From Porodaedalea pini (taxonomy: Eukaryota > Basidiomycota > Agaricomycetes > Hymenochaetales > Hymenochaetaceae): a DNA stretch of 64,000 nucleotides. The stretch spans positions 483,105-547,104 of the forward strand of contig NBAY01000029.1 in the NCBI GenBank assembly GCA_002794775.1, given 5' to 3'. The translations under genes were made by a program, and so were the position numbers. Below, in pieces: positions 11,026-23,175 of the stretch; position 1 is the stretch's first letter; every line of letters starts with the position of its first letter. Below the pieces are notes generated by a model. The model ran no database searches and was not told where the DNA came from. It worked only from the letters and a program-made list of their open reading frames with translations.

Positions 11026-12422
11026 ATGGGTGTCGAATCGACGACATACAAAACTTTTATCCCACCCCGCGACTTTGTCGGCTACGGCTTCGAGCAGCCC
11101 ACCGACTGCTGGCCGAACGGTGCTAAGATCTGCGTGTCGTTCGTGCTTAATTGTGATCACCGACCTTCTCTTGATTCTGCTCAATACTGATTGGCTTATC
11201 GAACAGATGAGGAGCAAGTGTTGTCTCCGGGGTAGACTCTGCTAGTACTTAAGACATTCTAGGGGTTCCGAGCACACAGTATGGAACGGTGACAAGCGTA
11301 GCGTGGAGTTGTAAGTGATGTATAGAAAATGTATGTTGCGTATGTCTTGCTTATCTCTCCTACTAGTTTACATGAGGCGCACTATCACCGTTCGCCGGTC
11401 GAGGGCCGTCGTGACCTAGTCGTGGAGAGCATGGTATGCCTGCTTCATAGTCACAGCCTCTCCCCTGATTATACTTATTCCTTTTGTTAGTTCGAGTACG
11501 GCATTCGCCAGGGCCTGCCGCGAATCCTAAAGCTCTTTAAAAAGTTTGACTGGCCGTTCACTGTCTGGGCGAATGCGCGTGCGCTTGGTGCGTCCATCCG
11601 TGTCGTTGGCAAGAAACTCTGCGTTGAAACTGGAGTTCTCCTATAGAGGTTACTGAACCGTATGGCAAGATCCTAGTCGAACGTGGTCATGAGGTGCCCT
11701 CCGAAGCAATTAATGCGCCCCCAAGCTGATTGTTTTATGACAGATAGCGTGCCACGGAAACCGCTGGCGGAACACGTCAGACCTCTCAGGTCCAGACGAG
11801 GAGGCTACGCACGTGAAGCAATCCATCGCGCGCCTGCAGAAGGCGTCCGGACTGTCTGACGTCCCGAAGGGCTGGTTCTTAGGTAACGGATCCATTGCAC
11901 ACAAGCACATTCGCGCCAAGGTCCACAAGGAAGTTGGCCTACCACTGCTATACTGCAGCGACACGTACGCGGACGACATCCCGTACTGGGTACCCTCTCC
12001 GCTCGCAATGGACGGTGAGAAGGACGAGGGTATGCTCATGATTCCATACAGCTTGTAAGTGCTTTCGACACGGTAATGAAGCTCGCTCATTGCTCGGCAG
12101 GACGAACAATGACCATCGTTTTCTCGTCGCCAAAGGTACAGGCGTGAGCGCGTCGCAGGACTGGTTTGACCTGCTCAGAGGCGACTTCGACCTGCTGTAT
12201 GAGGAGGGCATGCAGGGCCACCCGAAGCTCATGTGCGTGAACATGCACAACCGCTTGGTCGGCAAGCCTGGACGCATCATCGCGCTCAAGCGCTTCATGG
12301 AGTATATCAAAGACAGGTCAGACGTGTGGATCACGACGCGTGACAAGATCGCGGAGCACTGGCGGGAGAAGTATCCGTATGAGAAGGTCGGGCCGACACG
12401 CAACATGCACTACAACGACTAG
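11026..12422 (+). CDS. PuuE-like NodB-fold deacetylase/allantoinase homologue, conserved copy
   Basis: Eight exons (11026-11152, 11207-11213, 11263-11310, 11367-11433, 11491-11587, 11647-11693, 11744-12054, 12101-12422) give 341 residues. Motifs agree with the PuuE group: LNYEEGSEHT at 41-50, CHGNRW with His135, SDTYADDIPYW ending near 213, and MHNRLVGKPGR with His284. Unlike the copy at 2113 it keeps the EE pair and the CHG histidine, so it is the better candidate for an active enzyme. The model needs a 7-nt exon followed by a GC-AG intron (11214-11262); this exactly restores YEEGSEH. The competing GT donor at 11232 would give a 31-bp intron and insert foreign residues. The two copies share overall fold and length but are clearly diverged paralogues. 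Confidence 0.88.
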
Positions 12423-12807
12423 TTGTATCTTAAATAAGCTTGAACCTGCTGGGATGCGTCGGGAAGCACAATGAGCATTCTGAAACTGACTGCACGGTCT
12501 GCAGTACTCGGTGAACGTGAAAAGCAGCCAATGCAGAAGAACGAGCGATGAGATTGAAGTGCAGAAACTTGCCTTCAGACTTTTTGCGAGTACTTATGGC
12601 TCAGAACCATGTAGCTTGCAACTTTGAGCCATACTAATTCACACTGCACACCACTCTTTGAATATACCCCAAAGCGTATATGAAGTGACATTTATCAGGA
12701 ACATGCGATCCAAATACAGCTGAACAACACGAAGCTAGTAATCATGCTCACCACGGAAAGTATTTGCTAGGAGCAGTTAACTAATAAATCTTAACTTCCT
12801 CATCCGC
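12423..12807. other. Intergenic, no gene seen
   Basis: Spacer between the second PuuE-like gene and the interrupted pseudogene; AT-rich towards 12780, no coding signal recognised. Confidence 0.4.
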
Positions 12808-14066
12808 TTAATTGAGCCCCTTCATCCAGTTGAACGCCTTCATCTCGGCCTCCTGCGTAAGATCAAAAGGAATACTGTCGTACTGGGCCGGTTTCTTGAC
12901 TATACGCACAATGATTGTATACCCCTTGCTCTTGTATTCGTGTCCTTTCGGCCACTTCATGCGTCAGAGAGCAACGCCATTTACCTCGATACTGGCAAGT
13001 ACAGGCCAGGTCGCTTTGCCCCCATATGTCATCTGCTTCCCGCAGATACGCCATGCGAGATCGTCGAGTTCACCGAGGGTGAAACAGAAGCCGGCAGCTT
13101 TACGCATGTCTGTCGGTTCAGGCATCAGTAAATGTGAAAAGAGAACATGAATGATACTGTCAGTGGCACGAGCGTTTTCGGGGTCCACAGTATATAATGA
13201 AACTGCATTAGCGGTATACACGGCAGGAAAATCCGGGGTTTTCCGTGAGGGAGGAGTATATCACAGAGTATTTAGTGGGGCTCATATAATTTTGGCCGGA
13301 AAAGCCTTATATGGATTGCAAATTCTCAATCAATCAAATTTTGCAGAGATTATGCTTTATGTATCTAAAATTGATGGTCATCAAGAAAAGTATTTCTGAA
13401 CTCAGTGCCTACAATCTACTTTGCCAAAGGATAAGATAATTCTGGGATTCTGAATCTCCATTGCCTGTAAATAAAGAGAATGGTGATTATTAGATTTAGA
13501 ATCTGTAAAGTCTTGGACACAAAGGAAAGAGGCTCATTGGATTTAAAATCCACATAGACTCCTTGCATGAATGGAAGATCTCTCTCAGATTTGGGATCTA
13601 TGCTGAGTTGATTATATGCTAATCATGTGATCCATAGATCCCAAATCTGAGAGAGATCTTCCATTCATGCAAGGAGTCTATGTGGATTTTAAATCCAATG
13701 AGCCTCTTTCCTTTGTGTCCAAGACTTTACAGATTCTAAATCTAATAATCACCATTCTCTTTATTTACAGACAATGGAGATTCAGAATCCCAGAATTATC
13801 TTATCCTTTGGCAAAGTAGATTGTAGGCACTGAGTTCAGAAATACTTTTCTTGATGACCATCAATTTTAGATACATAAAGCATAATCTCTGCAAGATTTG
13901 ATTGATTGAGAATTTGCAATCCATATAAGGCTTTTCCGGCCAAAATTATATGAGTCCCACTAAACACTCCGTGATATACTCCTCCCTCACGGAAAACCCG
14001 GATTTTCCTGCCGTGATAGATTGGCCGGCGGTGAACTTGAAGCTCAGCTCGAGCGCAGCAATACAT
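12808..14066 (-). pseudogene. Unrecognised gene interrupted by a foldback element and a stop codon
   Basis: On the minus strand, reading frames on the two sides of the 13219-14016 element join in phase if the element and one copy of its ATA duplication are removed. The joined frame starts at ATG 14066, runs through a part ending VLASIEVNGVAL, meets an in-frame TGA (12964-12966), then continues with RMKWPKGHEYKSKG and ends NWMKGLN at 12808-12810. TGA at that place could be a mutated Trp codon. No family was recognised. The protein has no obvious signal peptide or membrane helix. Insertion plus the stop suggest the gene is dead; a multi-exon live gene with wrong exons chosen here is the alternative. 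Confidence 0.45.
13219..14016. mobile_element. 798-bp foldback (long inverted-repeat) element
   Basis: Arms 13219-13602 and 13633-14016 are about 384 bp each and almost perfect reverse complements, joined by a 30-bp spacer. The outer ends start CACGGCAGGAAAATCC. The flanking trinucleotide ATA is present on both sides (13216-13218 and 14017-14019), consistent with a 3-bp target duplication. CAC-terminal repeats with 3-bp duplications recall CACTA/EnSpm-type elements, but no transposase is present, so it would be non-autonomous. Mirror-image ORFs in the arms are products of the symmetry. The few differences between arms suggest recent insertion or repair by gene conversion. Confidence 0.85.
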
Positions 14067-14548
14067 AAAAATAAACGTCAGTCACGTGCTGTAATTGTTC
14101 TTTCCTTTTCCGAGCCGGACCGGCCTACCCGACTGCTGACCCACAAAGTCAACCATAACGGTCCCGACTTCCTCGCACTTAATTCAATGACGGGTAGGCT
14201 TTGATCGTAAGAGCTAAAACGAGCAATATACAAGTGTTCGTAGTTTGCGTTTGAAATATGTGCAGAGAGTCCTGTATTTGAAACGGCAAGCACATGACGG
14301 TGCTTCGTCAAATAACCAAGAACATAGGAATTTGTGGAAACTGCTTAATTGGCGTAATGGGCAGCATGAGCGCCAAATATATTTATTCTCGATATGCCTG
14401 TGTACGCCGAGATCCTACATACAAGAATAACGATCTTAATCTGTATCAGAATATCCGGGGGATGACCTGCATAGCACGCATTCACCCCTAAAATCAGTCG
14501 AGCATGTCTGGGTCTGAGAAAGTTTGATAAGAACAAGCTTGGAAGCCT
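14067..14548. other. Intergenic, no gene seen
   Basis: About 480 bp downstream of the GH5 gene (which reads away from the pseudogene's start). No supported feature. Confidence 0.4.
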
Positions 14549-16080
<1,532 letters not shown>

Positions 16081-16915
16081 TGAAGTCTACACGCTATTGC
16101 TGTCGGTCTATATGGACAGCGCGCATGCAGCGGCCGCATACGGAGGATTAAATGTACGCGGTCAGATGCTTCCCTTGAAATTTAGCAGGGGTCGAACACT
16201 TGATCTTGTACCTCCATCGACCGCCACTGGCAGGAACTGATGCAAACTGCATGCGAGCGCCTCCTAGCCCTAACACCCCAGATGTGACCTATATGAATTG
16301 ACGTTCCTGCCTAAAGACCATCATAAGATATGTAATAAGTGCTCTCTACTGGTTTTATAATATTAGAAGCTTACCGGAACAGTCCTCGTCTGGTATTCGT
16401 ACTGTCCATGAAAATGAAGAAGACACTGCCGAGTACGGCGTTGTTCATTTACCGGGCCTGCACATATGGCTATTTGTGAGTCCAAACCCCTTTGTTTGCA
16501 AATTTGGGTCGGCGTACCAGCGCAAGTCCACAGGAACCGGAGAATCGCGTCTTCTGCATTATTGGTCGCGAAATCATCACGGATATCGCGTACCCCATTT
16601 AATACCCTTTCCATACATTGTTTTGCCACTTACATCATACATCGTTTTCCCTCATTCCTGTGCTCTTCGCGCTTAGCCTTGTTTCCTTTTCTTTCTTGTA
16701 CGCAAGATCGTTAGAGCAGTAGTTGCAATTATAAAGAAATCATCACCTGATGACGCCACACGGAAGTTTCTGCGTGTGGGGCGGCGATCCCCCTGACACC
16801 ACACTCAGGGCAAAACACAGTACATATATATCGTTCTATAAGCGTGTCGGACGTCCGCAACCACGCAAGCATTAATATTCTGAGCTGAGTTATTATCTAT
16901 TTTTCATTTGATCTA
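16081..16915. other. Intergenic upstream of the GH5 gene
   Basis: About 0.8 kb containing the GH5 promoter side. Short ORFs only; nothing recognised. Confidence 0.4.
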
Positions 16916-17154
16916 TTACTGTGTTTTTCACAAATAATGACTGTTTCACGGTTTGTCGCGGCTTCGAAGCTAGATCATGTGGGGCTGTTGTTCCGATTAT
17001 TCCGGCATCATCGGACCAATCACAGGCTGGGAAGGCCGGCCAACTCAGTAAATTTATGTGGCCAAAGATGGTGTGTTGATCAGCAGTGCCGATCGCCACA
17101 TGGCTTTTCAAAACATTTTCATGATACTTCCGGTATTTGTGAAAAACACAGTAA
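16916..17154. mobile_element. 239-bp MITE with 21-bp inverted ends and TA target duplication
   Basis: Left end TTACTGTGTTTTTCACAAAT (16916 on) has an exact reverse complement ending at 17154. TA dinucleotides flank both ends (16914-16915 and 17155-17156). The 197 bp between the repeats carries no transposase. TA duplications and short inverted ends are typical of MITEs mobilised by Tc1/mariner or pogo/Fot1-type transposases; that family link is inference. Confidence 0.75.
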
Positions 17155-17728
17155 TATATTATACTTTACTTACATGTTATTTCTTATCAAGTGAGACAAA
17201 CCGCGGAAGGAGAACCTATAGACAAGTATTCTCAGTCGTTTGCGTGGGTCGTGAACGTATGAGGTGAGTAGTCAAAAATAATGGGTATTTTATACTACGG
17301 GTTACGTGCTCCCGACGAGCCGCTGTCTTTACGATTAAAAAAGCACACGAAAGCAAAAGACAAGGGAAATAGTTCGGCACTGTCCTTTCGAAAAGGGAAA
17401 GAGTGTCTGATGGCAAGGTCACAGGGAAAATTCATCAATATGCGGGTTTGAGCGAGACCGAATGTGTCCGGCTTTCGAACCAATCATGAGCCAGTGTACC
17501 TCGTGCCCTAAAACCAAAGCGGTGCGCCCGTGATATCGGCCCAGGCGGCCGTAATCACGAGCTGGGACTCTCAGCACTTTAATCCCGCGGCTTGCAGTCC
17601 AACACCATTCTCCTGCGGTGTATTTATTCTTGTTTGCACGATTGTCTCACCACACTTGAGGTTGTAAGCCTTGAGTTCGACACTGTACAATCCTGCCTTT
17701 TCCGTACCACCTAGCCCGTTGCCTCGCT
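17155..17728. other. Intergenic, possible remains of a Copia 5' region
   Basis: No gene seen. If the Copia relic at 17729 kept a 5' LTR it would lie here, but no matching repeat was found downstream by eye. Confidence 0.3.
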
Positions 17729-19080
17729 ATGACCAATCCCTCGCAATACACGCTCCCGTCGTCCATCCCGAAGCTGAACGAGAGCGGCGAAAACTGGATT
17801 GTATTTCGTTGCCGTTTTGAGATCGCAGTCAAGGTGAAACAGAAGTGGAATCATTTTGATGGGTCGCCGACCCGCCCCGAACCTCCGCACGTTCCCCCAG
17901 TCGCTCCGACCGACGCTAAAGACCTGAACGCCTTGGCTGCGGCAGGTACTGATACGACAGCTGCTGTTGACGCAGCAGCAAACGGTTCCGACTTGGTTCG
18001 CCGTCAAACCGAGTGGGACAACGCCGAAGCGGTGGCGCAATGCTTGATGTCTCAGAAGATCCGGACATTGCGTTAGACCGCCTCAGACACTACCCGAACG
18101 TAGCACAATATTGGTCGGCAATCCACCAGGAGTATACCGAAAAATCGGTGTATGCGTCGATTTCGCTGCGCGACGACTTCCTCGAATCTAAATGTCCCCG
18201 TGGCTCCGACATGCGAGGGTTCCTGGAAGAGCTGCGCCAGAAGCGAGAGACGCTCGCTCAGTCTAGCGCAGAAGTGGACGATGAGGAATTCCGGTCTGTA
18301 ATTATTAACGCACTTCCGAAAAGGCTGAGAAATTTCGCTTCGTCCTTGTTAGCATCAGTTGAACTTACAGCACGAAACATGGCCGCGGTGACGGGATCTC
18401 AGCTAACACTCGTTCAACTCGAGGCTTTCAAGAGCATTGATCCCAATATTTTGATTCACATTGTTTCTGGCGAAGCCGATCGTGAGAAATACTGCCGACC
18501 GAGCCGCCGTACTGTGAATCAACACTCCGGAGGAAAGGGCCGCGGCGAAACTCTAGCAGTAATACCGAACGGACAGAGAAGGAAATTTAGGTGTTACAAT
18601 TGCCAGAAACTCGGCACTCACTATGCTCGGGACTGCAAATCGCCGAAGAAGGAATACGATCCCTCCAAGTAAAAATCCAAGCCGAAGGAGAAAGACGGCG
18701 AGAAGAAAGGGGCTGCGAAAAAGGATTCAGAGAGTGTAGTCATCGACTTTGAATCTGACGACGATTGTGCGTTCTCATGTGCCGAAACTCCCCTTTGGGA
18801 CAGTGGAGATAGGTGGAGATTTTGAATCATGAAGCCGATGCCGTTAAGCGCCAGACCATATGCACTCCAGGTACGAAGATCGGACAGGGGAATCTACCGT
18901 TGAGCTCGATTCATATGTCGCCGACGACTCCCACTTGGTTAAGGAGGATCAACAAGAGATGACAGCGAAGGCGATTCACTGACGGTTTACGCCGCACGAT
19001 CCTCGACTCCGGGTGCACGATGCACGTTGCCCCTTACATGAGCGGGCAGACAATTAGATGCAAATACAAATTTCATAAAG
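17729..19080 (+). pseudogene. Decayed Ty1/Copia retrotransposon, gag and start of protease
   Basis: A gag-like protein starts at 17729 (IPKLNESGENW). A frameshift near 18055-18065 is needed to continue into the ORF holding AQYWSAIHQEYTEK and the zinc knuckle CYNCQKLGTHYARDC (about 18592-18636). A stop codon at 18670-18672 then follows, after which a charged region continues, and near 19000 another frame shows the Copia protease active-site LDSGCTMHVAPY. Integrase, reverse transcriptase and RNase H were not found, and no LTRs were recognised. It is a truncated, mutated relic. It codes only for retrotransposon structural sequence and has no host role that can be seen. Confidence 0.8.
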
Positions 19081-19420
19081 TCTAAATCTGGCTTGGCCGC
19101 TTGGTCATTGCTTCACCCCTGGACTGGCTGAGGAGATGAATTTGGATATGCATATAGATCTGAATCAGATGTACATCGACCGAAGACGCGACCAGTTCAT
19201 GATCAAAGCACGTTACAGGATAAAGGCCCGGCGCACCAGTGACCAGTTTGCAGGCACTGGATCATGTTACATAAATTCACGCTCTTGATATACAGGACCA
19301 ATAGACGAAACAAAGGCAATAAAATTGGCAGTAATGCTCACATTCAAGGATACATATCGACCTAGTTCCCCTAGAAAGTAGTGATCGCGTACAAATACAA
19401 ACTCATTTCCCTTACTTTCC
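19081..19420. other. Intergenic, no gene seen
   Basis: A short plus-strand open stretch (near 19135-19260, NLDMHIDLNQMYIDRRRD) follows the Copia relic and may be part of it or of another dead element. No family recognised. Confidence 0.3.
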
Positions 19421-20693
19421 TTAAAATGCACTTTTCGAGCGAGAGGGATCAGCTGCGACCGTGCCACGGGCATCATCAGCCAGTAGGGCCTGAAGGGCCC
19501 GGTCAGGCATGTCCCAGTGCGCCTGTCGAAATCAATATCAGGTTTGCTAGATTAATGCACCACGAGAAGACAACGCTTACGAAATGGTTTGCCCCTTCCA
19601 GTCTCACAAGCTGAACTTTTCTGACTTGCTTGCCCGACCGCTTCGCGTCTTCGAGTTCCGCTTGCAGAGCCCACGTTCCCCAAGGCATCTCCCAGACGGA
19701 ATGGTCGCACCAGACATATCTCAGCTCTACGGCACTCCAATCGTTTATAGACTCATTGGTTGAAGACGGCGGATACAAAGCAGCCCCCCTCAGTGCCGCA
19801 TATAGCCCATGTTGTATACCAGCTTCCATGAGAATGGCATCAGAGCCTCCTGGATTTCCTGGAAGCGGATATAGGGCCGATTCAATGTCTTCTGGGGCCA
19901 TCGTCTCGATTGTAGGGCGCGGATCGGGCAGTGCTGTACGATGTTCGAGCTCGGAGGGAGAGTCACCATGCAAGTAATATCCGGAGACCCATGACGGAAA
20001 AAGCTTGACTCCCTCCCCAGGTGCATGGGATGGATCGGTCAACGGGTTATAGAACTTGGCTGGCGGTGGGTAACCGAGGGCGTGGTAAGGCGGATCTGCG
20101 CGTGTCGGTAAGGACAACCAATGAGTAGACAGAATCCAGGGACGACGACCTACCATAGAGAACAAGACGTCGTACATAAGGAGCCAAACTTATTTTCCCG
20201 ACCGGAAAAGTAGAAACATTTGCAAGAAGCGCAGTGATCCAGTTCGCGCCGAACGACCATCCCGCGACGACGAGCCCGCCATCTTTAGGTATTTTCTCAG
20301 CCTCAACGAACGCTCCGAGGAAATCGTAAAGCTCTCTAGCGCGTTGTTTCATATAGTCTTTCAGTGTAGCGATCGCCTCCGGCGTAGCGGTTGTGATAGA
20401 GGAGATCTGGCGGAGTTCTCCTTCGCCAAAGGGTGCAGAGCCTGGGTAATCACGTCTGTTGACAAGAACTATGCGCGCGTTGCGTTTCTGAGCAAGCGGT
20501 AGAAACCGACTAAATATTCCTGCGAAAAGAGTTATAAAAATAGCTTCACGTTTAAGTAAATAACGAGGTGCATACCAGCATGCCAAGCGAACCCGTGCAA
20601 GATCACTAATGTAGTATAGTCGTTACTTCCAGCTGGAGCACCGGAATCGTGAACAGAAAAGAGCCCATACTTGGCCATTGTGAGACTTGGCAT
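19421..20693 (-). CDS. Alpha/beta-hydrolase-fold protein
   Basis: Exons on the minus strand 20693-20576, 20519-20154, 20095-19581 and 19522-19421 give 366 residues. The fold is shown by LVILHGFAWH (oxyanion region, HGF), the nucleophile elbow VAGWSFG with Ser128, and a late histidine in LEGANHFAHWDMP. An acidic partner is likely in the YVWCDHS area, but assignment is uncertain. No signal peptide is evident, so a cytosolic esterase or hydrolase is expected. The substrate cannot be told. ATG 20691-20693 (MPSLTMAKYG) was taken as start; the internal Met six codons later is also possible. The C-terminal exon restores AHWDMPDRALQALL, a typical family ending. Confidence 0.85.
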
Positions 20694-21770
20694 GATGAGC
20701 TACAGAGAAGTAGCGGAAGGGAACGGAAGGGAACGTAGAAGCGGGGGTTTCTGAGGTACTTCAAGTTCGGACAAGAGCTTTTATCCCAGAACATATTAAT
20801 CTTAGACGGAGCTTAGGCTACTGTGGCACCGTGGGGAAACACTGGCATAGACTCCGCCGCGAATATCAATGGTTCATTTACTAAAGTAAGGTAAACACGT
20901 ATGTAAGCTGGATCAACTTCGGCTTATTACAAACCGGTGAAACTTGACTAATTGAGATAGCGCTTCTAATCGCTACTTGTCACGCGCTAGCTATATCTGC
21001 GACGGTACAAAATGTCGGTCCAACGATGGAAATCCCTACCTACCTTGTCACTGTCACCACACCGTTAACAGTCTTGTCGAACAAGGTCTTAGGGGCCACC
21101 GAGGCGTCCGAGTTCTAAAAGATGGAAGAAGTCAAACTTAGCACAAGGCCTCACGCTCATTGCTTCCTGAGGTGAAACTATTCAATGGATCCGCAATGTC
21201 GAACAGATGTCAATGATTTGATACGTGGTAGACAAGTCGTATGCATTAAAGGGGAGTCCGGCATTGCAACGCATCATGCGACAGGCTTCCGTTGTTGACG
21301 CCTGCAGTGAGAGGCCCCAATAAACGGGCCTAGATATCTTTCGCCATGGTAGCCTAGGAGGCCATGAGATAAGAAGTGAGAGTAGAAGCTCGTGTCTTTG
21401 ATGGTTCGCTCGCGGGCGCTACAGACTAGTTCTTCCCTCTTCTTCATCGATGTCAGAAACGCAGAGTCAACAGAAACTTATGTGCCTTTCCTCGGGTTCT
21501 CGGACGCCAACTACTAGTAAGTAATCCTGACTGCTGGTCTGGCATTCGTACTTCATCGCCATGATGATGATACTCCGAAATGCTTCATGTGATGGGACTG
21601 TCGCTTCCATATCACGGAACTATGATGAACAAGAATATCTCGGCTTCGCATTTGTTTGGTAATTTCTCACCAGGGACAAGGCATCTAAGGATGCTTTATA
21701 GACCTTCGGGGAAAGAGACTTTTCGAATCTCCGGCCAGCACGTTTTGTCTCACATACGAGTATAGTCGCC
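20694..21770. other. Intergenic, no gene seen
   Basis: About 1.1 kb between divergently read genes (hydrolase minus, membrane protein plus). Only short ORFs without domain features. Confidence 0.4.
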
Positions 21771-23175
21771 ATGTTGCATCTCGGAGAGGCAGGCATTATT
21801 TCTACCTCAATAGAGGGCATGCTTTACGGTTCGTAGGCTTGGTTAATCTGTGTTTGCTTTCTTGGGGAGCCGCTGAAAATCTGCAGGTTTCTCCCTTTTG
21901 ATGTTCATCCTCACTATGTGGATCCTACTCCGCAATCGCGAGAGACGGCGTGTGAACCATGGCATGATTGTTGCAGCTTGTTCTCTGCAAGTTCTAGCCA
22001 CAACGGTGAGTTATTGACGACTCTAGCTTTGCGGGTGGTCTTGCTCAACCGGCGGCTCTCGCTTTCAGGAGTTTATTGTTAATATCGTACGCGTTTGTCA
22101 AGGCTTTCTAAATATTGGACCTACTTTGCCTGGTGGACCGGATCAATACTTCAATAATGTATCTCAGACCACTTTCGTCATCAAGAGCTGCCTGTACAAT
22201 GTTCAGACACTAATCCTCGACGGTGTTGTTGTATGTTGTGTTCAATCCGAATTACTCGCCACAAGATTAAATTTCTGTCCTTTGCCTTAGATTTATCGAA
22301 CGTACGTAGTCTGGCAAAGGTATTATGTGATCGTTGTCCCCGTCTTGGGTTGGCTTGCTTTACTTGGCAAGTATTCCTATGCATGTGCTCGAGACTACCA
22401 GAGAATTAATTTCTTGTCCTTCAGCGTCATCAATTGGTGCCAACATTGCGCTCGTCACTGCTTCTGAGCACCCCAACGATATATTTGCTGCGCAAACGGG
22501 TCGTTGGATCACTTCGATATATTCAACAACCTTGGCCACGAATCTATCAGCTTCCAGTGCGTGGTTCTCTCATCTTTATCATCGCATGCGTATCTGTGGT
22601 ATGCTGAAAAGCTTCGAACAGGTCTTCTTGCCTTTCGTATATGGCAAGTGAATCGTCGAGCTGCGAGATTCCGGGCGGGCAGCCGTCTTGCGCCAATCCT
22701 CCGTGTCGTCATCGAGTCCGGAGCAATATACTCTCTGACGATCACCGCGGCATTGATTACGTTCGTCATCGGCTCACCAGGCGTCTATGTTCTGCTGGAC
22801 ATGGTAAATCCTTATGGAATTGGTCTGGACGGCACTTTAACCTTTCGATAGATCTCACCGATAATTTCTATCGTGTTCAACATGATTATCATCCGTGTCG
22901 GATTCGCAACCGACAGGCGCTTGCCAGTTGTCGGCAGTACCATGCAGCAGAGTACGGCAGTTGAACGCTCTGGGCCAGAGGGGCATGGCCGTGTCCGCGG
23001 GTATCGCGCTAATTCTGGATATGAGATGAAGTCTTTGACTGTCGAGATTTCTCAGTACTTCGAGACCGACGCCGACTCATCGTCTCTCGTTGACAGAGAC
23101 CAGAAGGCTCTCAGCAGAGTGGAAGAAGCGGACGCCAGCGTACCGTCCAAACCGTCTTCGAGTCTTTCAGTCTAG
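21771..23175 (+). CDS. Basidiomycete multi-pass (about 7-TM) membrane protein
   Basis: Seven exons (21771-21828, 21887-22005, 22069-22230, 22291-22366, 22425-22556, 22622-22803, 22852-23175) give 350 residues. About seven hydrophobic segments are seen, with the pattern common to large basidiomycete families of unknown role: LILDGVVIYRTYVVWQ in the middle, AFRIWQVNRRAARF in a loop, and VVIESGAIYSLTITAAL near the sixth helix. The C-terminal 80 residues are hydrophilic and Ser-rich. Intron 4 (22367-22424) has a GC donor, CTTG|GCAAGT; the overlapping GT donor leads to a stop codon. A receptor-like function is often guessed for such proteins but no ligand-binding or G-protein motif is visible. Confidence 0.8.

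Noticed and set aside
11232..11262. 31-bp GT-AG intron in the second PuuE-like gene
   Set aside because: Shorter than any other intron here and inserts QVLSPG into a conserved motif; the GC-AG alternative at 11214 restores YEEGSEH.
13151..14066. Twin ORFs on opposite strands with nearly the same protein (ending DGHQEKYF)
   Set aside because: They are mirror images produced by the foldback arms, start in flanking sequence and show no family features.
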